From assembly GCA_001795385.1 (NCBI GenBank), contig MGOU01000015.1, positions 1 to 44,523 of the forward strand: 44,523 bases of DNA. Direction: 5' to 3'. Position numbers and translations under genes: made by a program. Under the pieces are notes generated by a model that did no database searches, was not told the DNA's origin, and saw nothing but the letters and a program-made list of their open reading frames with translations. This stretch comes from Clostridiales bacterium GWD2_32_19 (GTDB lineage Bacteria > Bacillota > Clostridia > Lachnospirales > UBA12420). This document shows, piece after piece, positions 9,631-19,500 of the stretch (its first letter is position 1; each line of letters begins with the position of its first letter).

Positions 9631-11220
9631 CTATTCCATTCTTTCTACCTTAACTCCAAATTTACTAAAATAGTCTTCTACATTTTTCATGTCATCTTCT
9701 TTATCAATTTCTTCATTTTCCATCTTTTTCGGTGTGCTTTTTGTCTCTTTTTCATACTCTTCTTTTGTCATTAGCTTAATGTTATATTCTTTATTTAGTA
9801 TGTCTTCTATCTTTTCTTTTATTACATTTATATTTTTATCTATATAGTTTTTTATTATGTTATCAGGGCATACAATACAATATGATTTATCATTATAGTA
9901 CTTTGCCTCGGTATCTATAAGCATGCCTTTTAATGGACCATTACACGCTTCTCGTATATCTTTCCATAATTTTATTCCCTTCTTTATATCATCTGGCATC
10001 GCTTGCTCTATATTTTTCTTTATTGGTTGTTTTTGCATCTCTTGTTTACTATTTTGACTATTATTATAAACTATTTTTTTTTCTTCTTCCATTACCATGG
10101 TAGTATTTTGATAGTTTGCTGTGCTCAAACCTTTAATCTGGCACATCCTTATCAAAGCCACCTCTAATGTAATTTTAGACTGTGAATCATATTTAATCTT
10201 AGCTTCGAGCATTGCAAATTCATTTATAAATTCAAGTACCTTATCACAACTTACAATTTGAGTTAGCTGTTTTAACTCCTCAACACTTTCGACAGACATG
10301 TCTAGTATGTCCTCCGAATCATGTATTGATGATGCTATTAGTAAATTTCTCAAGAATTCTACCATTTGAGAAACAAATTGTTTCATATCTTTACCGTTTA
10401 GGTAAATTTCGTTTATTTGTTCTATACACCCTTGTACATTTCTGTCATTTATATTTTTAACCATATCGACAAATGTCTTATTATCAACCGTTCCTATAAT
10501 ATCAAGTACCATTTTATGTGTTACCTTTGTGTCAGTGCCAAACGCAACAATCTGATCAAGCAAGCTTATGCCATCCCTCATAGAACCATCAGAAAGAGAA
10601 GCAATATAATTTAATGCCTTTTCTTCTACACAAATGCCTTCTTTTTTAGTTATTTCAGCAAGCGCGCTAGCAATGCGTTTTATTGGTATTCTTTTTAAAT
10701 CAAATCTTTGACATCTAGATAGTATCGTAGCTGGTATCTTTTGTACTTCAGTAGTTGCTAATATGAAGATTACATGGCTTGGTGGCTCCTCTAGAGTCTT
10801 TAAAAGGGCGTTGAAGGCACTTGTAGATAGCATATGTACCTCATCTATTATATAAACTTTATACTTGCCTTTTGTAGGCATATACTTTACTTCTTCTCTT
10901 ATCTCTCGTACATTGTCAACCCCATTATTTGAAGCCGCATCTATTTCTATGGCATTCATACTACTGCCTGTCCCTATTTCATCGCAAGTTTCACAGTTAA
11001 GACATGGATTACCATCTATACCATTTGGACAATTAACCGCCTTTGCAAATATCTTCGCAATAGATGTTTTACCTGTCCCTCTTATCCCACAAAACAAATA
11101 AGCATGCCCAATACGCTCAGATTTTATCTGATTCTTTAAAGTCTCGGTTACATGCTCCTGTCCTATTACTTCATCAAAATTCTGTGGTCTATATTTTCTA
11201 TATAAAGCCTTATATGACAT
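9631..11220 (-). CDS. dnaX: DNA polymerase III subunit gamma/tau
   Basis: 529 residues. The AAA+ clamp-loader core has Walker A GIRGTGKTS (about 45-53), the four-Cys zinc module (CPNGIDGNPCLNCETC, about 64-79), Walker B YIIDEVHML (about 122-130) and the sensor SRC motif near 168. Domain III ends near residue 360; the remaining part is a Lys/Glu-rich tau region. A run of nine A residues at codons 380-383 could yield a short gamma product (see findings). The ATG follows GGAGG. The usual partners ybaB and recR do not follow; a PrsW-like gene does. No SRP RNA gene was recognised upstream. Confidence 0.96.
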   Translation of the reverse strand: MSYKALYRKYRPQNFDEVIGQEHVTETLKNQIKSERIGHAYLFCGIRGTGKTSIAKIFAKAVNCPNGIDGNPCLNCETCDEIGTGSSMNAIEIDAASNNGVDNVREIREEVKYMPTKGKYKVYIIDEVHMLSTSAFNALLKTLEEPPSHVIFILATTEVQKIPATILSRCQRFDLKRIPIKRIASALAEITKKEGICVEEKALNYIASLSDGSMRDGISLLDQIVAFGTDTKVTHKMVLDIIGTVDNKTFVDMVKNINDRNVQGCIEQINEIYLNGKDMKQFVSQMVEFLRNLLIASSIHDSEDILDMSVESVEELKQLTQIVSCDKVLEFINEFAMLEAKIKYDSQSKITLEVALIRMCQIKGLSTANYQNTTMVMEEEKKIVYNNSQNSKQEMQKQPIKKNIEQAMPDDIKKGIKLWKDIREACNGPLKGMLIDTEAKYYNDKSYCIVCPDNIIKNYIDKNINVIKEKIEDILNKEYNIKLMTKEEYEKETKSTPKKMENEEIDKEDDMKNVEDYFSKFGVKVERME

Positions 11221-11265
11221 GTTTTAACCTCCATTCAAAATAATACTACTGGTCCATTATATCCC

Positions 11266-11313
11266 AAAATCGTAAAAACTTCAAGCAGTTTTGCTTGAAG
11301 TTTTTACGATTTT
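11266..11313. terminator. Perfect 22-bp hairpin between mutS2 and dnaX
   Basis: A 22-bp perfect stem (11266-11287 with 11292-11313) with a 4-nt loop, containing CTTCAAGCA/TGCTTGAAG and ending AAAA/TTTT. On the minus strand it would end transcription from mutS2 before dnaX; the structure is symmetrical, so it could work both ways. Confidence 0.75.
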
Positions 11314-11323
11314 TATATCTTTT

Positions 11324-11356
11324 AGGGACGGTTCCTTCTTTCTAGGAACCGTCCCT
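11324..11356. repeat. GGGACGGTTCC palindrome, copy 1
   Basis: Perfect 12-bp inverted repeat, AGGGACGGTTCC against GGAACCGTCCCT, with 9-nt loop TTCTTTCTA. Copy 2 at 11491-11523 has the reverse complement of this loop, so the two lie in opposite orientation. The same GGGACGGTT core builds the terminator at 31740-31788. Confidence 0.9.
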
Positions 11357-11490
11357 TTTATTAAACCTCCCCGCAGCAGAGCTGCGGGGTATTGACCCTG
11401 AGAGATTAAATTTGGTATTAATAAACTTTTGTATTATAAGCTTTATCTTTTTAAATTTTTTATATCTTATTTTATATTTGTTTTTCTCAT
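11357..11490. other. Noncoding spacer between two inverted palindromes
   Basis: The 11221-11566 gap holds no gene. Between the two palindromes is one further hairpin, CCCCGCAGC (11369-11377) with GCTGCGGGG (11381-11389), followed by A/T-rich sequence without a reading frame, tRNA or recognisable RNA motif. Confidence 0.6.
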
Positions 11491-11523
11491 GGGGACGGTT
11501 CCTAGAAAGAAGGAACCGTCCCC
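11491..11523. repeat. GGGACGGTTCC palindrome, copy 2 (inverted)
   Basis: GGGGACGGTTCC (11491-11502) and GGAACCGTCCCC (11512-11523) with loop TAGAAAGAA. It lies 43 nt after the mutS2 stop and may also act as its terminator, although no T tract follows on the minus strand. Confidence 0.9.
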
Positions 11524-11566
11524 TACATTGTTGTATTCTTAACTAAACAGGACATGCAGCTTTATA

Positions 11567-13963
11567 CTATTTCAATTCAACTATAGTAACTCCCAAATCT
11601 CCCTCACCATATGCCCCTTGTCTATAAGATTCTACTCGTGCATCATCCTTTAAATAATCTTGTACTCCTCGTCTGAGTGCTCCTGTTCCTTTTCCGTGTA
11701 CGACTCTTATTTTTTCTACATTTGATAATCCCATATTATCTATAAATTTATCTAGTTCACAAAGTGCTTCGTCTACATACTTTCCTATTAAATTTATCTC
11801 CGGCATTAGGCTTTGTACCTTTTCCATTCTTATCGTACTTGCATTCCCTTTTTCAAATTTCTTCGTAATGTTTTCTCTATTCTTGTCTTTTACTAGAAAC
11901 ACACTTTGAATACTTACCTTAACCTTCATTATTCCTATTTGTATAAATAATTCGCCCTTATTATCTGGCAGTGTTGCAACTGTTCCGTTTTGATCAAATG
12001 TAGATACGAACACTGTTTCTCCCAACTTCAAGTGTGTTGGTGGATTTGGGTTTACTTTCTTATTATCCAGAAAATCTTTTGTCATTTCAGTTTGAATATT
12101 TTTTATGTTACTTGATATTTTCTGTCTTATTTCTTGTATATCCTTTTGATCTAAGACTTTTTTAGCCTCTCTCGCTGCTTCATTTAGTTCTTTCATCATC
12201 TCATCAGCTTCGACTTTTGCTCTGCTATATACTTTATGTGCTTCTTCTTTTGCTTCTCGTATTATTTTTTCCTTCTGGCTGTCTAGTTTATCTTTTTGCG
12301 ATTCTATTTCTATTTTAATTTTCTCAATCTCTTTACGCAAGTCCTCAGCAAGCTTTTTCTCTGCCTCAGCTTCTTTTTTATCTATCTCGAGTTTAGTTAT
12401 TACTTCTTCCATCTTTATGTTCTCTTGTGAAATTAGTTCCTGTGCAGAGTTTATTACATCGTCCTTTAGACCAAGTTTCTTTGATATTAGAAATGCATTA
12501 CTCTTTCCTGGGACACCTATTAATATCTTATAGGTTGGTCTTAGCGTCGCGACATCAAACTCACAGCTTGCGTTTTCTACTCCTTCTGCCCGTAGTGCAT
12601 ACACTTTCAGCTCACTATAATGAGTTGTTGCTATTGTTCGTATCTTTCTTTCATGTAGTTTTTTTAGTATAGCCATAGCAAGCGCAGCACCCTCTACTGG
12701 GTCTGTACCAGCACCAAGCTCGTCAAATAGTGCTAGAGATTTGCTTGTAACATTTTCAAGAATACTGACTATATTTTTCATATGTGAAGAAAATGTACTA
12801 AGTGACTGTTCAATGCTTTGTTCATCACCTATATCTGCGAATATTTCATCAAACATACATAGCTCAGAATTATCAAAAGCCGGTATGTGTAGACCAGACT
12901 GACCCATCAGGGCAAAAAGCCCTACTGTCTTTAGTGTTACAGTCTTTCCTCCTGTATTAGGTCCTGTTATTATGAGCGTCACAAAATCCTTACCCAAATA
13001 TATATCTACTGGTACAACATCCTCTGTTTTGATAAGTGGATGTCTAGCCATCTTTAGATTTAAAAATGACCTATCGTTATAAATCGGTTCTGACCCTTTC
13101 ATATCTCTTGACAGTTTCGCACGCGCGAATATAACATCTATCTCCGTCAGTAATTCTAGATTTGTCCTCACAATGTCTATATTCTCAGCAACTAAATCAG
13201 TCAGTGTCTTTAGTATCTTGTCTATTTCTTCTTTCTCTTTTATTTCTAAATCCCTTATTTTGTTGTTTAACTCTACCACCACAAGCGGCTCTATAAATAA
13301 AGTCGCACCTGTCGATGATTGATCATGTACAATCCCCTTAAATTGATGCCTAAATTCTTGTTTTATAGGCACGCAGTATCTATTTTCCCTCATTGTAATA
13401 ATAGCATCTTGAAGCATGGTTTTATAACTTGAAGACTGAATGATAGAGCTCAATTTCTCTTTAACTTTATTTTGGGCTGCGCTTATTTGTTTACGAACAC
13501 TTGAAAGTTCGGTTGAGGCATTATCATCTATTTCTTCTTCCGATTTTATACATCTATTAATCTCATTTACCACCTGTTTAAACTCCACAAGATCTTCGAA
13601 TAAACTCGAAATGCTAGGATATTCTTCATTTCTCTTATCACTATTATAATACTTACTCAATCTACTACACACATCAAGCGTATCTGCGACCTCTAATAGT
13701 TCCCTAATATTTAGACTAGACCCCATCTCCATACGTTTTATATGCAGCCGTATATCTTTCATCACACCCAAAGGAATGCTTGACTTCTTGACAAGCATAA
13801 AAACCGCATCCGTAGTCTCCCTCTGCTTTGTCTTTACAACTTCCATCTCATCATATGGTGCAAGAATAGAAAGCTGTTCCTTTGCCATAGGTGACACAGC
13901 ATATTCAACCAATTTATCTATTATTTTATTATATTCCAATGTCTTTAACGCTCTTTTGTTCAT
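11567..13963 (-). CDS. mutS2: Endonuclease MutS2
   Basis: 798 residues. A MutS core and clamp region leads to the ABC-type ATPase with Walker A GPNTGGKTVTLKT near residue 335 and the Walker B/D-loop segment ALFDELGAGTDPVEG near 415. A long charged coiled coil (about 515-625) follows, then a KOW-like segment and a C-terminal Smr domain from about 720 with the motif VVHGKGTGALRRGVQ. MutS2 lacks the mismatch-reading domain of MutS; it suppresses recombination, and in Bacillus it also rescues collided ribosomes. The ATG follows ACGGAGG. Neighbours suggest a monocistronic unit. Confidence 0.96.
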   Translation of the reverse strand: MNKRALKTLEYNKIIDKLVEYAVSPMAKEQLSILAPYDEMEVVKTKQRETTDAVFMLVKKSSIPLGVMKDIRLHIKRMEMGSSLNIRELLEVADTLDVCSRLSKYYNSDKRNEEYPSISSLFEDLVEFKQVVNEINRCIKSEEEIDDNASTELSSVRKQISAAQNKVKEKLSSIIQSSSYKTMLQDAIITMRENRYCVPIKQEFRHQFKGIVHDQSSTGATLFIEPLVVVELNNKIRDLEIKEKEEIDKILKTLTDLVAENIDIVRTNLELLTEIDVIFARAKLSRDMKGSEPIYNDRSFLNLKMARHPLIKTEDVVPVDIYLGKDFVTLIITGPNTGGKTVTLKTVGLFALMGQSGLHIPAFDNSELCMFDEIFADIGDEQSIEQSLSTFSSHMKNIVSILENVTSKSLALFDELGAGTDPVEGAALAMAILKKLHERKIRTIATTHYSELKVYALRAEGVENASCEFDVATLRPTYKILIGVPGKSNAFLISKKLGLKDDVINSAQELISQENIKMEEVITKLEIDKKEAEAEKKLAEDLRKEIEKIKIEIESQKDKLDSQKEKIIREAKEEAHKVYSRAKVEADEMMKELNEAAREAKKVLDQKDIQEIRQKISSNIKNIQTEMTKDFLDNKKVNPNPPTHLKLGETVFVSTFDQNGTVATLPDNKGELFIQIGIMKVKVSIQSVFLVKDKNRENITKKFEKGNASTIRMEKVQSLMPEINLIGKYVDEALCELDKFIDNMGLSNVEKIRVVHGKGTGALRRGVQDYLKDDARVESYRQGAYGEGDLGVTIVELK

Positions 13964-14038
13964 GATAAACCTCCGTATTAGTTACTAATGATTGTTAAAG
14001 CTATTTTACCACTAATTCCTATTTTCAGCAATAATAAA

Positions 14039-14081
14039 GCATAAATAATATTGCAAATAAAAATCGCAATATTATTTATGC
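14039..14081 (-). terminator. Terminator of the chemoreceptor gene
   Basis: Perfect 16-bp stem (14039-14054 with 14066-14081), 11-nt loop, 61 nt past the chemoreceptor stop. A T-rich stretch follows on the minus strand. The 13964-14142 spacer holds nothing else. Confidence 0.7.
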
Positions 14082-14142
14082 ACAACTTTTTCATGCTTTT
14101 TTATAAGTTTAATTTATTAGAATGTTTTCTATATAATCAATA

Positions 14143-16299
14143 TTATTCTACCTTAAATTTCGAGCTTTCTTTTTTCAATTCTTCTGATGTGTGTTTTAAA
14201 ACATTTGATAATTCCAACAAGTTTTGCATAGTTGCAGTTAGCTCTTCTGTTGTAGCTGAAATATTTTGTGAGTTTCTAGACGATGAATCAGATATTCCTA
14301 CCATATTATCTACCATAGAAGTTATTTCATTTGATCGTGAGTAAATTTTCTCATAAAAATCATAGTTCTTTTGTATGTCTTCTGCTGTTTTTTGTGTAGC
14401 TTCTATGATATTCTTGAACACATGCTCTGTCTTATTTACTATATTCATTCCGTTTGTAATTTCTCCTAGGCTATTTTCCATTGAACTTGTAGAATTACTA
14501 ACACCTTCGTGTATTTTTAGAAGTACATCTGAAATTTTGGTAACGGATGTTGCAGATAACTCTGATAGCTTTCTTACTTCTTCTGCTACCACCGCAAAAC
14601 CTTTTCCATTTTCTCCTGCTCTTGCAGCTTCGATTGCTGCATTTAATGAAAGTAAATTTGTTTGTGCTGAAATAGCATTAATAGACGAAAATGTTTCTTC
14701 AATTGCTGAAAATCTATCTTGAAGAATTTTAATAAAATTAGAATGCTCTTCAAATGAACTATGTATTGAGTCTATCGTCTTGATAACATCCTCTAAAAAA
14801 ATGTTTCCGTTTACTGCTTGTTCAGCTGTATTTTTAGAGCTATTTGATAATGCATTTAAATTTTGATGAATATTTTTGATATCACTAATGACTTCACTTA
14901 TTGAATTTGAACTCTTTTTAACAGCTTCTAGATTATCATCATTATTACTCGCTACCTTCTGAATTGATTCCGAAATTTCTTCCGTGCCTTTTACTGTCTG
15001 CTCTATACTGAACATTAGCTCTGATGAGCTTCTAGCGACATTATTTGCAAGATTGATGTTCGTATTAATGATTCCCTTAAATGCTTCTATCATTTTATTT
15101 AAGATTTCTGCTATTTCTCCAAACTCATCATTCGTATTAATATCTACCTTTATCACGAGATCCCCGTTTGAAACTTTTAACATTGCTTTTTTAAGTTCAT
15201 CCAAAGATCCCATAATAGAAAGTGTGAATGCAATATAGAAATAGGCAATCAAAGGCAATGCTATAATAATTGCTAAGATAACTTGTGTGCTTTGTGCTCT
15301 ATATCCCGCTACTCTTATTTCACATAACTTGTCTAACTGTTTAGCTACAGTGTCAAAAAGAGTTGCGTTTTTATCTATTGATACAGTAACAATATCGTAG
15401 AACTCCTTATCTGAAATTTGAGGTGAATTCACATCAATCAGTTTAGAGTCCACTTGGTTAAGTAAATCATTAAGGTTTTGTATTGTTTCTGAAACTTGTG
15501 TTTTTAAAGGAGCAAGTGTTTTTTCTGTTTTACTATCATTAAAAGCGAATGCTGTATCCATATCACCCTTTATTGTTCCAGATAAAGTAGATATTTGATT
15601 CTCTAATATGATTAATTGTTTTCTTTCGCTAGTTGAAATGCTTTTTTTCTCAGCAACATCTCTTCCTAAACTTCTTAATTTATATAAATTCTCAGATAAG
15701 GACATCTGTCTAAACATTGTGACATCCATACAATAATAACTATCAAGATCTGGGTCTAATGTAAGATTTGAATTATCTGATATATTAGTGTGCATACCCG
15801 CAAGTCCTGCTACAATTTCATCATGTTTACTATTGCTCTCATCTACAGTAAAACTGCCATAAGAACCCTTTAGTGACGCCCATAATTGTTGGTTATTTTG
15901 TATATCTTTACTTACTTCTTTCTTAGATGCTACATTATCTAATACAGACGAGTATTTTTTGTCAATTTCCTTTATCTGTCCAAAATAATTTTCTACTGAA
16001 GCTTCAACCTCTGATATTTTTACTCCTAATTGTTTTTTCTCTGTTTCATCTCCTGTAAGATATTGTTTTACCAATTCTCTATGTTCTTCAACTCCAACAG
16101 TCAACGACTTAGAAGGCAAAGAATATTCAACACCGTACCTCTCCTTTTGATTAAAGTCGACACTAGCACTGTTATTAGAAAAAAATTGATATAGTGCAAT
16201 TCCTAAAAGTAGGAAAATAAAAAAACTGATAAACAGAAACTTCGATAATATTTTTAGTCTATTCATCATTTTTACACCTAATTTAAAAATAAATCTCAT
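14143..16299 (-). CDS. Methyl-accepting chemotaxis protein
   Basis: 718 residues. Membrane segment 1 (about 19-38) and segment 2 (about 340-365) flank a 300-residue, mostly helical extracellular sensor domain that includes [15 protein letters not shown], a motif seen in several helical-bundle sensor domains; the ligand is unknown. A HAMP domain follows, then the cytoplasmic signalling helix bundle with the conserved tip [19 protein letters not shown] and [19 protein letters not shown]. It should pass ligand signals to CheA/CheW. The first ATG has the best ribosome site (GGAGG, 8 nt); a second site serves an ATG at codon 11 or 12. A consensus sigma-A promoter lies just upstream, so the gene is not obviously under the flagellar sigma factor. 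Confidence 0.93.
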   Translation of the reverse strand: MRFIFKLGVKMMNRLKILSKFLFISFFIFLLLGIALYQFFSNNSASVDFNQKERYGVEYSLPSKSLTVGVEEHRELVKQYLTGDETEKKQLGVKISEVEASVENYFGQIKEIDKKYSSVLDNVASKKEVSKDIQNNQQLWASLKGSYGSFTVDESNSKHDEIVAGLAGMHTNISDNSNLTLDPDLDSYYCMDVTMFRQMSLSENLYKLRSLGRDVAEKKSISTSERKQLIILENQISTLSGTIKGDMDTAFAFNDSKTEKTLAPLKTQVSETIQNLNDLLNQVDSKLIDVNSPQISDKEFYDIVTVSIDKNATLFDTVAKQLDKLCEIRVAGYRAQSTQVILAIIIALPLIAYFYIAFTLSIMGSLDELKKAMLKVSNGDLVIKVDINTNDEFGEIAEILNKMIEAFKGIINTNINLANNVARSSSELMFSIEQTVKGTEEISESIQKVASNNDDNLEAVKKSSNSISEVISDIKNIHQNLNALSNSSKNTAEQAVNGNIFLEDVIKTIDSIHSSFEEHSNFIKILQDRFSAIEETFSSINAISAQTNLLSLNAAIEAARAGENGKGFAVVAEEVRKLSELSATSVTKISDVLLKIHEGVSNSTSSMENSLGEITNGMNIVNKTEHVFKNIIEATQKTAEDIQKNYDFYEKIYSRSNEITSMVDNMVGISDSSSRNSQNISATTEELTATMQNLLELSNVLKHTSEELKKESSKFKVE

Positions 16300-16329
16300 A
16301 AAAACAACCTCCTATGGTTTTTATGGTAT

Positions 16330-16358
16330 ATTATAACCTATCTATAAATTCGTGTCAA
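16330..16358 (-). promoter_or_regulatory. Consensus sigma-A promoter for the chemoreceptor
   Basis: On the minus strand, TTGACA (16358-16353), 17 bp, then TATAAT (16335-16330). Both hexamers match consensus exactly and the start codon is 30 nt downstream. Confidence 0.88.
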
Positions 16359-16440
16359 CAGTTTGACATTTTATTACATTTTTTGATATTTTATTTCTAT
16401 TTCCGGCAATAACAAAAATACAAAGTTCTAATTTTAAAAA

Positions 16441-16470
16441 AATTTCAAAAAAATGAGCCCGCAGGCTCTG
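16441..16470 (-). terminator. Second terminator after the large secreted protein
   Basis: Minus-strand hairpin AGAGCC/GGGCTC (stem 16455-16468) followed by T7 and a second T-rich run. With the hairpin at 16535-16564 it forms a tandem terminator for the 1602-residue gene. Confidence 0.75.
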
Positions 16471-16534
16471 TGTAAATTATTTAAAATTGTAATATTTCAA
16501 ATCTTTTCAAATCCTTTACTTAAGTCTTTTATGC

Positions 16535-16564
16535 AAGAATCCCACGCATATGCGAGGGATTCTT
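16535..16564 (-). terminator. Hairpin directly after the large secreted protein
   Basis: AAGAATCCC (16535-16543) pairs with GGGATTCTT (16556-16564), and the loop contains the palindrome CGCATATGCG. It lies 3 nt after the stop codon. Confidence 0.7.
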
Positions 16565-16566
16565 CA

Positions 16567-19500
16567 TCAATTTCCTATATTATTCAAATACATAAACAAA
16601 TCTTCATATGTAGCACCCTCAGTAGGCTTAAATGTCTTTACATCAATTATTCCGAGCTCATTTGCTATTATTATACTTTGTTTGTATTTATCATCTACAT
16701 TTTTAATATAATCTAAAACCGTATAATCTTTTATATACATATTATTTGTCTTGATTCCTGTTATTTTCTCGTATAACTTTAGCACATTATACACTGTTTG
16801 TTGTTTTGTAGGTGTAGGTATTGTTAAATCTAGTGAATTATTTAATTCTTGTTCCTTTTTTATTTTTTCAAAGTCGTCTTTTGCACTTACATTTAATACT
16901 TTAATCATTATAGTTTTTAATGCATCGCTTGTTATATTGTTCGCGGGGTTCTTCATGTTTTGTATCTCTATAACTCCTGTAAGATTAAATCGATTATATA
17001 CATTTAATATTACTCCCGGGTTACTTGATACTATTTGAGTAGAAATCAAACTATCATCAGATGCAAAAATATAACTTGTTGGTTCTGTACTGCTTATATA
17101 AGCTTGTGACATATACTTTGTAAGCAAAGCCTCTTCCCATTTAGAACTGACTTTCTTGTAGCCTTTGGTTCCTCCTGCGAGGTTTGTGATTTGGACCATT
17201 ATTGGCTTGTATACACTTGCAATCACTTTGGTATTAGTATCTGCGTCACTTATTACACTTTCTAGTTCATCTGCCAAATCCTTATTAAGACTTGTTAGAT
17301 TCTCAGCTAGAAGTTCATAGTACTTTACATCATTAAGTTGATCAGCCATTTCATTTTTTATATCCTCTATTATGGTTCCTTTATACTCTGTTACAATATC
17401 ATTATATTTTGTACTTATTAGTTGTTCTATCGCTTCATCAATCTGCGATAAAGATACAACTTCAAACTTTAATGTAACCTCATCTGATATTGCTTTATTA
17501 CTATTTATGCTGCCTGTATTCTTTACATATTTTATCGTTAGTTTCAGGTAATAATCTACTACATCTTCATTTTGTCTATTATCAATCTCTTTAATTATGT
17601 TTGCAAGTTCTGTTGTATATACCTTGTCAATTACATTTGGTGGTATTATAACCTGAATATTATTTCTTGTTTTCCTCAGACTTACCTTTTCTTTGTTTAT
17701 TTTTGCTATGCTACTTTCAGGAATATAGTATATAAACTCATCTGCTACCTCTTTACCCTCTAGGTCATAAATGTTACTATTGCGCATTTCTATCATAGTA
17801 TTTAACATATCTTCTTTATATTTTATAGAAAGATCGTCACCGCTATTAAGATTCCAATAACTTTTCTTTAGTATATCTGCTGCTTTTACATTATAGTAAT
17901 TCACATAATCTATGTACTTACTTTCATTATCATAATCGCCTTGGTTAAATTGTGTTCTAACCTCAATCATATCACAATACCCAGACATAGGATATCTTCC
18001 ATCAGTTAGTACTCCTCCTGTCTTGTCATAAATTCTTACCTTTATGCTGTATTTTTTTCCAGAAAGGAGGTTGTTTATTTTGTAGACATACTTTTTATAT
18101 CCTTCACTAGCATTATCTAGTACTGCTAACTGGGCATCTCCATAACCCCCTGCATCTTTTGTTTCTATGTACGCATCATCATCTTGAGATTTTACTGCTA
18201 TACCGAACTCATACTGACTCGGTATACTCGCTCTGTCTGTTATTGGTGCATCAAACTCAATAACTGCCTCGCTATATGCATCAATTGTGTAGTCTTTTGT
18301 ATTCAAACTAAGATTTATAGGTCTATTCATAGGTTCTGTAGTCACAGAAATCTCATTCCATGTGGAATTGGATTTATCTTCGCTACTTATAACTCTTACA
18401 GTTCTAACATAATAATAATATATTTGATTTTCTGAAATATCATTATCATTAAATACCTTATCAGAACTATTGGCAGCATTTTGTATAGTATTATCTATGT
18501 CAGGTATCCATGTGTCAGAGACTACATCATATATATATAACTCATCATCCCTAACCTTCCATGACACAATATTATCATAATCAGTGTCATCTATCATATC
18601 CGCAAGCTTTGTTCCTGAATCCTTGTGTTTATCTTTAATAGGATACTTTTCTAATCTTATAATATCAAAACCTATAGTCTCATCTACATTAGAAGTAATG
18701 ATAGGCTGAGTCCACTGTGACTTAAGGTAATCTGAGCCACGTTCTAGTACCTTAAAATTTTCAGGTGTTGGAGGTGTTTTCTCACTTTCATCAGGTAGTT
18801 GTATCTCCTTTTGAATAGTTATTGATTCTATATATGATAATCCTGAAAATCTATATAATTTATTAGTTATCAACCCTTTATACATATTTAGTCGTGTTCT
18901 TAATGCTACATAATATACAACATTAGGTTCCAAGTTTGACACCTTTAATTCATTTTCATCAATTCTAAATGCTAAAACTTGATTATCTCTAATATCAGTT
19001 ATATCTTGTGTTGTCATAGCAATACCAGTTAAATCACCTTGAGCTGGCAAATAATTTTCGCCTATATACTTAAATTTAGGAATAACAGCCGTTTCAATAT
19101 CTTTGTTGTTTTTGAGAATTGTATTATTCATGACCGATTTCAAGTCTTGCATAGATTGAGATATTAATACCTCATATTGAGTCCCCTCAACAGTTATATC
19201 TATAGGATCAAGCATATATTTCTTATAATCTTGTATATCAACTGCATCAAAGTTCAACTCAAAATAACTGTCAGTTACTTTTTCCTTTCTTAAATTCGTC
19301 GGGATATTTAATAATTCTTCCCTTATATCTAAGAAAAAACTGATTGGAACTGAATAGTCGCTTACACTAAGTATATTTTCATCATCTACTGTATCTGCAT
19401 CAAAAAGTGCTCTCATTGTAATAAAGTAATTACCTGGAACTTTATTTATCGTACTATTAAAAAAATTATTTTTAAATTGTAGCTGATCACCCTCAACATA

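Noticed and set aside
11221-11566. SRP RNA gene upstream of dnaX, as in Bacillus
   Set aside because: No GGAAGCAGC-type apical segment or matching stem could be found on either strand; the gap is filled with hairpin repeats.
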